Assembly: GCA_019828595.1 (NCBI GenBank) | Contig: JAHQRK010000040.1 | Coordinates: 1-64,000 of the forward strand | DNA from: Aphanomyces cochlioides | Lineage: Eukaryota; Oomycota; Saprolegniomycetes; Saprolegniales; Verrucalvaceae | Reading direction: 5' to 3' | Length of the DNA: 64,000 nt | Part shown: in pieces, positions 46,601 to 58,400 of the stretch | How positions within the stretch are numbered: the first letter of the stretch is position 1 | Layout: every line of letters starts with the position of its first letter | Notes under the pieces: generated by a model | Databases searched by the model: none | What the model saw: only the letters and a program-made list of their open reading frames with translations | Told to the model about the DNA's origin: nothing | Position numbers and translations under genes: made by a program

Positions 46601-49433
46601 TTCAGCCAACCATTGCGATCTGGCCTGTTCTACAGACGGCTCCAAGACCAGGACTTGGCTTTTTAGTAAAACTTGGTGCGTTCTAACACCCAAAACATTA
46701 TCCTCAGATGAGAAAGCATGGACCCATTTGTTCAAGCTGCGCTCCAATCTTGCCGTTAAAACTTCAGCAATTGTATGATTCAGTTGCTTCACAAACACAT
46801 GTAAATTGGAATAGCCAGCCAAGTTCAGCTCATCCACAACTTTTTGGATTTCTTCCAATGCAGACTGAAATTGAGACTCATCGCGAGTAGCCTGGCGCAT
46901 GTTTTCAACTTGTTGTTCAATGTCATTTTGCTTCTTCCACAAATCTTCGACTTTGTCACTCAAGGTTTCGACCTTGTTCGCCAAATCTAACGCATATTCT
47001 CCCAAATGGTCAGAGTGCCAGCGAATTTCGTTGTCTTTGGTAAAGGTTTTTGCAATTGCTGTGCGGACTTCGCGCACAAAAGAGGCACTTAAAGTTTCAA
47101 AAGAAGGCCTGATACGTTTGCAAACACTCGTGTAGGTTTTTAAACTGGCATCCAGTGACATAGCATGTGGATACTTTTCCTTTGCATCTTCCGCGATCAT
47201 TTTCAGCGTAAAGGGGACGCGGTAACCGAGCCATTCCAAGTTACGTACTTCTTTAAATAGCGTGACGATTTGGTGGTTAAAAGCAACGCTCAGCTCTCGC
47301 TCTAATCCGTCTTCATTGTCAGGCGATGCCTTGGACAAAATATTCAAAATAATATTTCGGACGTCGAAAGTTGGAACAGAGACTAGTTCGTTCACCCAAT
47401 GATCGAAAATTAATTGAGCATCCAACTTGCTCAAAAAGGCATCAGAGACTTGCTTCAGAGCTTTTCCTTCGACATGTTGCTCCCATCCTTTCCCGAGCAC
47501 ACTTTCTACACGGGAAAGCAACATATGGAGCTTGCGCTCGATTTGTTTCGACCACATAACGGCGCCTGCAATTGGAGGAATGTCGCGGAGCTTACTCATT
47601 CGAGACGCTTCGGAATAGTTATAATGAGCTCGAAACTTAGCTTGCAGCTCCGTGACATCTTCTTTCACATTTTCAATCAGTCTCATTTGAAATTGCTGGA
47701 CGGCCGTTCGAATACGAGGTCGGAAGAATAGGGGGTTGTACTTCGAGAAAACCCGAAACATTTCATCGGCTGTGGACGTATTATTCAATCGGGTGGTCAG
47801 GCTTGTAATGATACTGCCTTCAACTCTATCAATGCACAGCTCGTAAGTTTTTCTTGCTTGTTTCCATGTCTCAGTGCCATCCACAGAGACGTCAAATACA
47901 TCCAAGACAGAGAACTGCATAAATGCAGCGTTGATGTCCGACAACATGTCCTCCGAGGACGATCCTTCAGTCTTCGACAAAACTCGTTGGATAACTAAGC
48001 GTAAACGCTCATGTTGTTCTCGGAATTCATGCAATTCCTTCATTCGTTCCTCAATAGCTAAATGGTCCAGTTGCATTTCGGCCAAAGATGATACTTTGTC
48101 TGTACTAGAGTTACCCCGCCGCTTACTCAAGTCTTTGACCAACTCGTGGAATGCATGGTGTTGGCGATGCCATGTCAGTAATAATTCATGACATTGCTTA
48201 GCAATTTCACCGAATTGCTCGTATGATATTTGGATAAGGTTGTACGTGCGCAAAACAGTTGTCACTTGCATGGCCAAATCACTTGAAATCAACTCAACCA
48301 GCGAAAGCACGCGTGATAATTTGTATTCGTCAGCCAGGCGTACTTTTTTCAGTTGAGTAAAGACTGAATTCAAGCCTTGAGTTATTTGTGGAATGTCCGT
48401 CGCCGACAAAATTGCATTCATGCTGAAGTCTTTCATCAAATTCATGACGCTTGTCACAGTTTTTAGAGCATTGCCCAATCCGTGGTCTGCAGCAAAAGTG
48501 ACTGTGACGAGATATCGCTTCGCTTGCTTTAAGATTGCGAGAGTAATCTCAACCTCGGGAGACGTTAATTTTGACTGAGTGACGAGCAGTGCCCTGTGCA
48601 AATCACTCCAAAAGTTGATTTCTTGTGTAGCAGATCCACTAATAGGTTCGTTGACCAAGGATGTTACTTTTTGAAATTTCTTTGATCCAGCCATTCACAC
48701 CGGCTTGAATATCGTTGAGAAAAGCAGTGTCGTTTAATCGTTCAGCAAAGCCAAGAGCATCGACGTCAATACTTCCGGTTTGCTTCGTGCTTCGCCAAGC
48801 ATCAGCCGCTTGTTGAATATCGGGATGAATCTTCAAATCAACTTCTGGGATTTCGATATTGTTTTGGAATTGCACCATTGCAACCTCCAATTCCTTCAGT
48901 CGTTTGCGTATAAGGGGCATGCGCTTGTTGTGCATTGGGCCACCATCCTCCTCTTGTCCCTCTTGCGCTTGAAGCAATGGTGTGAACGAATGTTGCACAA
49001 ACGTCACAAGTGTTCCAATATCTTCCGTGCCTAGCGTGACTAGTTGCAACTGGGAATTCAATGGAGCGCCTTGACTGAGCTTTTCGCGTGTTTTGAGTGT
49101 CTTGATGAGGCAGAAGGTCGGTACTTTCTGTCGCTTGGCTTTAGGTTTTTCTTTTTCGCCACTTTCGAGGGAAAGCTTAACCCCATTGCCACTGTCTCTA
49201 CGGAGTACGCGCAAGACTCGCAATTGTGGCTCTTGAATGAACTGACGAAGAATGTCGACATCAAGCCCCAATGCTTCTGCTTCAACAGAGTAAAACGTTC
49301 CGTCGTCGCTTGACAACCGAGTCGACTTGCCAATCTGAAGGAAGGAGCAGCTGATGTCTAGAACTAGTTGGGCCAGAGAAGAGACTTCCATCTCCTTTTC
49401 TGCCGCCACGTTTCCTCCATTGGCTTCATCCAT
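43641..49433 (-). pseudogene. DYNC1H1: Cytoplasmic dynein heavy chain 5' pseudogene, unit 3
   Basis: Carries the 100-bp deletion (near 46070) and 2-bp insertion (near 45519) of the other copies. It keeps the native sequence TTGTCTGTACTAG near 48100, so an 876-codon stretch (48694-46064) remains open across the point broken in units 1 and 2. It has its own lesions: one extra A near 48675 and one missing C near 45170. It is the copy nearest the native gene and forms an inverted pair with it, separated by CCDC146. Confidence 0.95.
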
Positions 49434-49617
49434 CTTGACGGGTAGTTTTTGTCTGGCGACTTTCAACCCCCCACGAGACAATGTGGGAATGCTCACAGAT
49501 CGCTGGGAGATGCCACACCTTCTTTGGATGTACACCTTTTTACCTTGAAGTTGACGGGATCGGAAGTTCAACACAATTTATCCGGAATATAGCGTCATCC
49601 GGATATGCCAAAATTAA

Positions 49618-49990
49618 TGGCGGGTCTGGATGCCACCAAAAATGGCATAAAAATGCCAAAAAATGCCATAATTCGAAATATGCTATAATTTTCAATTTTG
49701 ACTGTCTGGATGCCACCTTTTCAAAGAATTTTTTGTCACAATTTTCTGGAGTTTTGGCCAAATTATGCCATAAAAAAATGGACCGAATTGGTCTATTTTT
49801 TTATGACATATTTTCGTCATGAACGCATTGATCGAGTCAAGCTTGAGATTCAGCTTGCCATCTCTACAAAAATACACGCACACACTATATATTATCACTG
49901 TTGCATGTTCTAACACTCTAAGAAGCGACAGTGATCGAGCCTTGCTCATCTCTGGCTCATTTCAAAGTTTCCGGTTATCCAGACCAGCCC
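49618..49990. mobile_element. MITE-like element with TAA target duplication (unit 3)
   Basis: Same element and flanks as at 8646-9018. Its presence in all three inverted copies and absence at the native promoter 5.3 kb away dates insertion after the inverted duplication and before the tandem amplification. Confidence 0.72.
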
Positions 49991-50065
49991 TAAGATTTGA
50001 TCAATTATCAATTTTCCAAAACGCATTCGGTTTCCCTCAGCTTACTTCGGTTACGCTCATCAACT

Positions 50066-50097
50066 GCTGTGTCGGGAAGCGACATCGATGGCGTCGC
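50066..50097 (+). pseudogene. CCDC146: CCDC146 start-proximal stub (unit 3)
   Basis: Same 32-bp stub as in units 1 and 2, here about 5.1 kb from the true CCDC146 start. Confidence 0.85.
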
Positions 50098-51362
50098 TCA
50101 ACTGAGTATATCCCAACCAAAAATATTGGACTTGGTGCAAAACTCTTGGAGATAAACAAGTTCATGTTTTGACCTCAATTATTGAATTGGCCTCAAAATG
50201 GTATTTTGGGCTTATCATATTTATTGTAATATTTTCGGTTGCCAGACGGGTCGAAAAATGAGAAATTTTTTGGCACTTTCCATTTGCAAGATAGACGTTG
50301 ATGCGGCTCTCGTGTGGACGATGATAATAACGCGTTTCCTGATGTAGATGAAGTGATTAGCCAGCGACTCTTGACGCGCACGACAATTGTTGGCAAGTCT
50401 ATGATGAAGCGGTCGGTTGATTGTCTTTTTTCGTTCTTGGACACTTGGACCGGTACAACGACGAGTTTGTCGGAAGTGCCCTAAAGAGACCCAAGCAGAC
50501 CTTGAGCAGAAAACGAGCCCAGGATGAGATGGATACGTTCTTGTGGGAGTTGGAAATGCTTCAAGTGGATGCGCGACGGACAGAACTGCTTGTTTTCATG
50601 TGCGAGAGAGGACTTGAAGCATATGAAGCTTTACTCAAGTTGCCAATGAAAAAGATTATTCGCCAGTACAAGGAAGAATACGAAGTCGCAGCGCGTGCCA
50701 TCAACCAGTTTGCATCGCCAAAGAAGAGTGCCGATGTGGCTGAAGGGCTGGAAAATCAATAACGTGCATCGACCGAGGCATTGCAAGCCATTACCGACCG
50801 TGTGAGCTCAAATCCAAAGAATTGGCGCTACTCATGCGTGCTATTCGCGATCTTCAAAGTAACTATCGAGATTATGAAGATGACGTTGTTGTCGCTGACG
50901 ATGAAGAAGCACATGTCAAGAACGACGAAGAGGACGACTACGAAAGCAAGCATACCGAAGAACCTGTTGCCACTGTCGCCGACCACACACCCGATCAAGA
51001 GGAGGAACCAGTAGATAACTAATATTACTCGTCTGCAACTTTGCACACATCTTCATACTCAACTTTGTCGAGTGTCCGCCCTCTATTCCGAGATCAAAGT
51101 CGGATGGACGGTTGCAACTTACTTCTTTGGACCAGACGTGAAGAGTACCGATACGCTGAACGATTCTTCGTCAATCGAGAGAAGTGTTGCGAGAGCACCT
51201 CGTCCAATGCCATTTACAACGCGCACTGACTTGCCAACCAGCGGAATCGATCATCCTATTCCACAAACCATGAGCAAGTCATTTCTCAATTCCACCATTA
51301 ACCTGGCCAACACGCAATTCGTCGCCTGAGTCCAACATGCGCACTTGAGCACCAAATGCGTC
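50098..51362 (+). other. Unidentified segment, unit 3 copy
   Basis: Copy of 9126-10390 with the same broken frames (50421-50762, acidic tail to 51022, and 51072-51329). Function unknown. Confidence 0.4.
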
Positions 51363-51400
51363 GACCACCCTCAAGACTTGGTCAGGTCTTGAGGGTGGTC
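51363..51400. repeat. Fold-back hairpin at KIN17 end (unit 3)
   Basis: Exact copy of the stem-loop at 10391-10428. Confidence 0.85.
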
Positions 51401-51874
51401 TTTTCATTGTAGTACTCTCCGTCGCCCATGCTCTTATCCATCACTTTGACAATAATACCTTGGTGGATCCAGTTTTCCTTGCGATTTGATCGGTCTTCTT
51501 CCTCATCAAGTCGTTGTCGCTTGCGCTGTTTTCAGCCATGATAGCATCCACAGCACTGCGCTTTCCACCTGTCTTTGCTTCATTTTCTCCTGGAGTTAGC
51601 GTCGAATCATCGTCAGCGCTAAATCGGCTTCTTTGACACTTCAGGGGCTTTCGACTTGGGCTCAAGACTTTTGATGTGCGTCTCCAGACGTGTGTGCTTT
51701 GAATCCATTCTCATCGCGGCACTGCTTGTTGCATACTTGACAATACCATCGTAGTTTTTGAAGCCCTTTCGACTAGACATACAATCAGCGGCCTTTCATT
51801 CAATACAACGAGATAATTTATACCTTTTGCCGATTTGCAACAGCTTTTGCCGTCATAAAGTCATGCTTCGGCCT
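51378..51874 (-). pseudogene. KIN: KIN17 pseudogene, unit 3
   Basis: Copy of 10406-10902 with the same lost start codon, intron (51773-51823) and missing middle domain. It lies downstream of the native CCDC146 gene on the same strand, so the KIN17 remnant predates the tandem amplification. Confidence 0.88.
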
Positions 51875-52424
51875 CTCGTCTTGTGTCCTTCCTCGGAATT
51901 TGTCTCATTGTGAATATTGGGAGCTATCCGGACAAAATACTTGACGTCAAGTTTACATTTAATGAAAGATTTTGTATAATATACAAGTCAAAGTATGATT
52001 CCTACTGCAGGTTTAGGGGTTGAAGGGGTTCAAGAAACAAGAATGCTGATGACCAGGACATTCGACATCTTGGCCGTGTAGCTGCAATATTGAGTGGCCT
52101 AGCGAGAGTCAAATACGTCTGCATGAAGACGTCAATGAATACAAACCATCGCACTGTCGCTTGCGAGCTGGAGTGCTATGAAATAACGAAATCAGATCTA
52201 TGTGGCCTCCCAAACGTCAGCGCTTTGTCGGCGAAAAATCGGCTTTCTTTCATCTAGCAAATGTACGCAGCACGCCATCTTGAAATGTGTCATCAGTTAC
52301 TTATTAATGCTGTCTGAGCGCTCTCTTCTGTGTTCAAGAGGTTCTACTATCGAAAACATGAACGGCAGTCTGGGCAAATGGAACAAGAGATCGAGCATTG
52401 AGATATTCTATATTAGGATGCGGT
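51875..52424. other. Flank downstream of native CCDC146
   Basis: Copy of 10903-11452 with one substitution near 52169. It presumably contains the CCDC146 3' untranslated region. Nothing coding recognised. Confidence 0.4.
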
Positions 52425-55199
52425 TTAAATTTCAATGTCGCGGCGCTGTGGCGGTCGAATGTGGCGCATTGTTGATCCTGCCACGGTCGGTTTGAAAGGC
52501 GCTGCGTACCCGTACGGCTTTGGAATACCCAACTCGTCTGGAATGTAAGCATTTGGTCGTGGCTCGGCCGTCGTGCGTGTAATTTGTGACGAAAATGGTA
52601 CTTGATTTGATGACATAGGTCTGCCGTCTTGTGCAATCCGCTGGGCTTCCCGACGGTACCATTCTTGTTCACATTTGGCATTGGGTGCATTTCCGTTTTC
52701 AAAATTCCACACAGCCTCTTCGTACTCAAGCTGTCGGTCATGTTTCTCCTGCTGAAGTTTCATCGACGTGGCTTGAAACATTGACAGCTCCGAGACAGTC
52801 GCCATCATTTTGCGCGTTGTGTCTTTGATTTTAACTTGGAATGTATTGACTTTCTTGGCCAGCTGAAGTGTATCGCGGCGGCCATCCGATGCTTGTGCGC
52901 GCAGTTTGTCCGACAAATTCGTCACTTCCTCAAGAACAAGTTCCTTCTCCAGTAGCTGCTCCTTCTTGAGATTATACCGCTCTTCCAACAAGGCCAATTT
53001 TGCACTCAACTGATCTTCGTCGGGGTCGTCTCCTCCCAGCGCACGCCACCTGTCGCCATTCTTCGGTGTTTCCAGGTCTCTGCACATCATGTCGGTGACG
53101 ACTCGTTCTTGCTTGAGAACGTTTTGAATTTCCAACACTTTTGTGGCGTACTCTGGAACTCTTGGCACTTGTTTGCGCGTGATTTCAATTTGTCGCTCGA
53201 CGTCCAAGAGTTTAATCTGAAGCATGCGGCGTTGCTGGTCTTTTTCCTGGATGGCCAGCTCGCCTTCAGTGAGCGTCTTGGCATGGATATTGGATTTCTC
53301 GTACAAGATGCACAACTCGTCATTGCGATCAATGAGTTGAACACCAGTTGCATTGCGCGCATCGACAGCCAGTTCGTATTTCTTCTTGAGCCGGAGCATT
53401 TCTTTCTCTGTCGCGTTGATGATCGAATTGAGTTTGTCTATTTGGACAATTTGCTGCTCGACTTGCTCTTGCTTGACCCTGTAGAGTTCGTGGCATTTAT
53501 TGGTATCGAGACGAAGGCTGTCGCGACTGCACTGAGCGGTTTGGTGGGCGAGTCGCTCTTTTGTCAATGCTTTGTCTTTTGCGACGCTTTCATTGCGGAG
53601 AACTTCAACTTCGTTATGCAGGATTTTGATCTTTTCTTTCATTTCAGCAAGAGCTTGTGAACTCGCTTGGATCAAATTGACATATTTGTTGCGTTCATTC
53701 TTGACAATGTCGTACAATGCACTGAATTCCTTGAGGCGATTGTTTGTTTCATTGCATTTCTTGGCAATATCAAGGATGACCAACTCTTTCATCTTGAGCT
53801 GTTGGTGGATTTCCTTTTCGTTGTCGACGGCCGTTGATGCTGCACGCGCCTTGATTTCACGCTGCGCACTCAGTAAAGCAATGATCTTTTGTTGCTTGCT
53901 TTCTTCTTGAACCCACTCGGCTAGCTCTGTCTCGAGTTGTTTCACGCGCGCTGTGAGTTGTTCCAGCTCCTCGACGCGGGTCTTCTCAACACCGTCCATT
54001 TTGAACATTCGTGCAATCAACACGTCAACATCCTGCTTCAGCTCGGCTTGTTCCGCGACGAGCTTTTTGTTCTCCGCGGCAATCGCTCGTAATTGATGCT
54101 CAGCATCGCTCACTTGCACTTGCATGTTTGGCAATAGACTCTTGGCACCATCGGCAACCATTTGTTTCTTCTTGAGAACCTTCTTGAGTCTATCAAACTC
54201 TTTCTGGATTGCACTTTGCCGCTCTGACTCACGTCGAACGGTTGCATCAACACTGCGCTCGTCCATTTCAAGACGTGCTTTCTCCCCCAAGCGCATTGCA
54301 TGGTTGTGCTTTTCCTCCGTGAGAAGCATATTGACATGGTCGACGTCGCGTTGGCGTTGGTCAATTGTATCCCGATGAACGTCGAGTTTGTGGTTAAGTT
54401 CTTTTTGGACCTCGTCTGCTTCTTTTCGCTTCTCTTCCTGAGTAGCCAAAGCTGCGTCGACCTCAGCAAGTCGAGCTTTGATACGCTTGAGCTCGCCCTC
54501 GAGGTTTTCAACTGCTTTGGCTACGACATCAGCTTGCTTGCCGATTCTATCCGGGTCTCCCTTGATTTTCATGAGAATCTTTTTCTCTGCTGCATGGGAA
54601 ACATCTAGCTCGTCATTTGAGACACGAAGTGCGTCGCAACGGGCGAGCATTTCTTGCTTTCGTCTCTGTTCTTTTTGGATTTCTCCTTCGGTACGAGTTG
54701 CCTCTTCACCATGATGGGCAATATCTTCCGTGATTCGTCGAACTTCAGGCTCAACTTGACGTGCATTTTCACGCATCATAGCTTCTTTTCTCGCTAGTAG
54801 CTCGGCATGCTCACGCTGTAGTTCGGTGATTTCATACGTGAGAATCGTTTCGCGGTCGACACAATCGGCAAGTTCCTTTGCTGCCTTTTCCTTTTCCTTC
54901 TCGAGGTTTGTGTTCATCGAAAGCTCTTCGCTCTTGCGAATGCTCTGTTTCTCCAACCGAATCTTCTCGGACAACAGGTCTCCATTGAGTTGCTTGGCTT
55001 TCTTGAGCAGTTCTTTCTCGCGTTTGTATGTCTCGAGCACAAACGACGACAATTTCGAATATTTTTCTTTGTGCGCCTGTGCCGCTGCGGCTGTCAAAAT
55101 ACCATCTTCGACATATTGATCCAGCACATGCAATGCGGCGCTGTTCGAGTTGGTCACGGCGACGCCATCAATGTCGCTTCCCGACACAGCTTCACTCAT
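52425..55199 (-). CDS. CCDC146: CCDC146/MBO2 coiled-coil protein (intact)
   Basis: CCDC146 (MBO2 in Chlamydomonas) is a centriole/axoneme microtubule-associated coiled-coil protein needed for normal flagella. The frame encodes 924 aa (human about 955) from ATG 55199-55197 to TAA. Almost the whole protein is heptad-rich, lysine/glutamate-rich coiled coil, with an N-terminal segment HVLDQYVEDGILTAAAAQAH and the family C-terminal signature PNAYIPDELGIPKPYG...APFKP near residues 885-910. It has no introns. It contains the segment (about 53235-53540) missing from the two pseudogene copies. It diverges from dynein across 225 bp. From the stop to about 54185 it is nearly identical to the pseudocopies, then differs at many sites to 54593, suggesting recent homogenisation of its 3' part. 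The call is strong; the role is from the family. Confidence 0.93.
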   Translation of the reverse strand: MSEAVSGSDIDGVAVTNSNSAALHVLDQYVEDGILTAAAAQAHKEKYSKLSSFVLETYKREKELLKKAKQLNGDLLSEKIRLEKQSIRKSEELSMNTNLEKEKEKAAKELADCVDRETILTYEITELQREHAELLARKEAMMRENARQVEPEVRRITEDIAHHGEEATRTEGEIQKEQRRKQEMLARCDALRVSNDELDVSHAAEKKILMKIKGDPDRIGKQADVVAKAVENLEGELKRIKARLAEVDAALATQEEKRKEADEVQKELNHKLDVHRDTIDQRQRDVDHVNMLLTEEKHNHAMRLGEKARLEMDERSVDATVRRESERQSAIQKEFDRLKKVLKKKQMVADGAKSLLPNMQVQVSDAEHQLRAIAAENKKLVAEQAELKQDVDVLIARMFKMDGVEKTRVEELEQLTARVKQLETELAEWVQEESKQQKIIALLSAQREIKARAASTAVDNEKEIHQQLKMKELVILDIAKKCNETNNRLKEFSALYDIVKNERNKYVNLIQASSQALAEMKEKIKILHNEVEVLRNESVAKDKALTKERLAHQTAQCSRDSLRLDTNKCHELYRVKQEQVEQQIVQIDKLNSIINATEKEMLRLKKKYELAVDARNATGVQLIDRNDELCILYEKSNIHAKTLTEGELAIQEKDQQRRMLQIKLLDVERQIEITRKQVPRVPEYATKVLEIQNVLKQERVVTDMMCRDLETPKNGDRWRALGGDDPDEDQLSAKLALLEERYNLKKEQLLEKELVLEEVTNLSDKLRAQASDGRRDTLQLAKKVNTFQVKIKDTTRKMMATVSELSMFQATSMKLQQEKHDRQLEYEEAVWNFENGNAPNAKCEQEWYRREAQRIAQDGRPMSSNQVPFSSQITRTTAEPRPNAYIPDELGIPKPYGYAAPFKPTVAGSTMRHIRPPQRRDIEI

Positions 55200-55424
55200 A
55201 AGTTGATGAGCGTAACCGACGTAAGCTGAGTGAAACCGAATGCGTATTGGTAAATTGATAATTTATCAAATAAGGGCAAATCTTAATTTTGGCATATCCG
55301 GATGATGCTATATTCCGGATAAATTGTGATATCCGGATCTCTTGACTTGCAAGGCGATCTGTGAGCATTTCCACATTCGTCTTGGAGGGGGTAGAAAGTC
55401 GCCAGACAAAAACTACCCGTCAAG
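55200..55424. promoter_or_regulatory. Bidirectional promoter region, CCDC146 / dynein heavy chain
   Basis: 225 bp separate the two divergent start codons. It contains three CCGG-centred palindromes: ATCCGGAT (55296-55303), TTCCGGAT (55313-55320) and ATCCGGAT (55331-55338), with centres 17-18 bp apart, about one and a half helical turns. Their spacing and position suggest a shared transcription factor site or core element; that is inference. An in-frame TAG at 55392-55394 supports the dynein start at 55425. This region lacks the MITE-like insertion present in the copies. Confidence 0.65.
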
Positions 55425-58400
55425 ATGGATGAAGCCAATGGAGGAAACGTGGCGGCAGAAAAGGAGATGGAAGTCTCTTCTCTGGCCCAACTAGTTCTAG
55501 ACATCAGCTGCTCCTTCCTTCAGATTGGCAAGTCGACTCGGTTGTCAAGCGACGACGGAACGTTTTACTCTGTTGAAGCAGAAGCATTGGGGCTTGATGT
55601 CGACATTCTTCGTCAGTTCATCCAAGAGCCACAATTGCGAGTCTTGCGCGTACTCCGTAGAGACAGTGGCAATGGGGTTAAGCTTTCCCTCGAAAGTGGC
55701 GAAAAAGAAAAACCTAAAGCCAAGCGACAGAAAGTACCGACCTTCTGCCTCATCAAGACACTCAAAACACGCGAAAAGCTCAGTCAAGGCGCTCCATTGA
55801 ATTCCCAGTTGCAACTAGTCACGCTAGGCACGGAAGATATTGGAACACTTGTGACGTTTGTGCAACATTCGTTCACACCATTGCTTCAAGCGCAAGAGGG
55901 ACAAGAGGAGGATGGTGGCCCAATGCACAACAAGCGCATGCCCCTTATACGCAAACGACTGAAGGAATTGGAGGTTGCAATGGTGCAATTCCAAAACAAT
56001 ATCGAAATCCCAGAAGTTGATTTGAAGATTCATCCCGATATTCAACAAGCGGCTGATGCTTGGCGAAGCACGAAGCAAACCGGAAGTATTGACGTCGATG
56101 CTCTTGGCTTTGCTGAACGATTAAACGACACTGCTTTTCTCAACGATATTCAAGCCGGTGTGAATGGCTGGATCAAAGAAATTCAAAAAGTAACATCCTT
56201 GGTCAACGAACCTATTGGTGGATCTGCTACACAAGAAATCAACTTTTGGAGTGATTTGCACAGGGCACTGCTCGTCACTCAGTCAAAATTAACGTCTCCC
56301 GAGGTTGAGATTACTCTCGCAATCTTAAAGCAAGCGAAGCGATATCTCGTCACAGTCACTTTTGCTGCAGACCACGGATTGGGCAATGCTCTAAAAACTG
56401 TGACAAGCGTCATGAATTTGATGAAAGACTTCAGCATGAATGCAATTTTGTCGGCGACGGACATTCCACAAATAACTCAAGGCTTGAATTCAGTCTTTAC
56501 TCAACTGAAAAAAGTACGCCTGGCTGACGAATACAAATTATCACGCGTGCTTTCGCTGGTTGAGTTGATTTCAAGTGATTTGGCCATGCAAGTGACAACT
56601 GTTTTGCGCACGTACAACCTTATCCAAATATCATACGAGCAATTCGATGAAATTGCTAAGCAATGTCATGAATTATTTCTGACATGGCATCGCCAACACC
56701 ATGCATTCCACGAGTTGGTCAAAGACTTGAGTAAGCGGCGGGGTAACTCTAGTACAGACAAAGTATCATCTTTGGCCGAAATGCAACTGGACCATTTAGC
56801 TATTGAGGAACGAATGAAGGAATTGCATGAATTCCGAGAACAACATGAGCGTTTACGCTTAGTTATCCAACGAGTTTTGTCGAAGACTGAAGGATCGTCC
56901 TCGGAGGACATGTTGTCGGACATCAACGCTGCATTTATGCAGTTCTCTGTCTTGGATGTATTTGACGTCTCTGTGGATGGCACTGAGACATGGAAACAAG
57001 CAAGAAAAACTTACGAGCTGTGCATTGATAGAGTTGAAGGCAGTATCATTACAAGCCTGACCACCCGATTGAATAATACGTCCACAGCCGATGAAATGTT
57101 TCGGGTTTTCTCGAAGTACAACCCCCTATTCTTCCGACCTCGTATTCGAACGGCCGTCCAGCAATTTCAAATGAGACTGATTGAAAATGTGAAAGAAGAT
57201 GTCACGGAGCTGCAAGCTAAGTTTCGAGCTCATTATAACTATTCCGAAGCGTCTCGAATGAGTAAGCTCCGCGACATTCCTCCAATTGCAGGCGCCGTTA
57301 TGTGGTCGAAACAAATCGAGCGCAAGCTCCATATGTTGCTTTCCCGTGTAGAAAGTGTGCTCGGGAAAGGATGGGAGCAACATGTCGAAGGAAAAGCTCT
57401 GAAGCAAGTCTCTGATGCCTTTTTGAGCAAGTTGGATGCTCAATTAATTTTCGATCATTGGGTGAACGAACTAGTCTCTGTTCCAACTTTCGACGTCCGA
57501 AATATTATTTTGAATATTTTGTCCAAGGCATCGCCTGACAATGAAGACGGATTAGAGCGAGAGCTGAGCGTTGCTTTTAACCACCAAATCGTCACGCTAT
57601 TTAAAGAAGTACGTAACTTGGAATGGCTCGGTTACCGCGTCCCCTTTACGCTGAAAATGATCGCGGAAGATGCAAAGGAAAAGTATCCACATGCTATGTC
57701 ACTGGATGCCAGTTTAAAAACCTACACGAGTGTTTGCAAACGTATCAGGCCTTCTTTTGAAACTTTAAGTGCCTCTTTTGTGCGCGAAGTCCGCACAGCA
57801 ATTGCAAAAACCTTTACCAAAGACAACGAAATTCGCTGGCACTCTGACCATTTGGGAGAATATGCGTTAGATTTGGCGAACAAGGTCGAAACCTTGAGTG
57901 ACAAAGTCGAAGATTTGTGGAAGAAGCAAAATGACATTGAACAACAAGTTGAAAACATGCGCCAGGCTACTCGCGATGAGTCTCAATTTCAGTCTGCATT
58001 GGAAGAAATCCAAAAAGTTGTGGATGAGCTGAACTTGGCTGGCTATTCCAATTTACATGTGTTTGTGAAGCAACTGAATCATACAATTGCTGAAGTTTTA
58101 ACGGCAAGATTGGAGCGCAGCTTGAACAAATGGGTCCATGCTTTCTCATCTGAGGATGATGTTTTGGGTGTTAGAACGCACCAAGTTTTACTAAAAAGCC
58201 AAGTCCTGGTCTTGGAGCCGTCTGTAGAACAGGCCAGATCGCAATGGTTGGCTGAATTGGAACGTATGGTTGCAGCGGTTTGCAATTTGGAGAAGATTAA
58301 TAGTGCAACTTACGATGCTTTCAAACCAGTAAGTAATGTACCATCTCCTGTTCGTCGCCGCCAAAGGCGAAAGGAAAATTGCTTCCAAGAGGTTCTTCAA

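Larger units (their letters stand above)
1..54593. repeat. Tandem array of an ~18.07-kb mosaic segmental duplication
   Basis: The same ordered set of gene fragments recurs. Dynein pseudogene position 4624 matches 27523 (+22899) and 45591 (+18068). The sacsin block at 284 matches 18354 (+18070) and 41250. The longer first period is explained by two extra 2.41-kb sacsin copies. Copies differ by scattered substitutions and 1-5 nt indels, so they are recent but not identical. Units 1 and 2 share lesions that unit 3 lacks, for example a 4-bp loss near 7130/30029, so they are the closest pair. The right limit is where the CCDC146 pseudocopies stop matching native CCDC146 (native 54593). Periods and order are read directly; the order of duplication is inferred. 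Confidence 0.93.
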
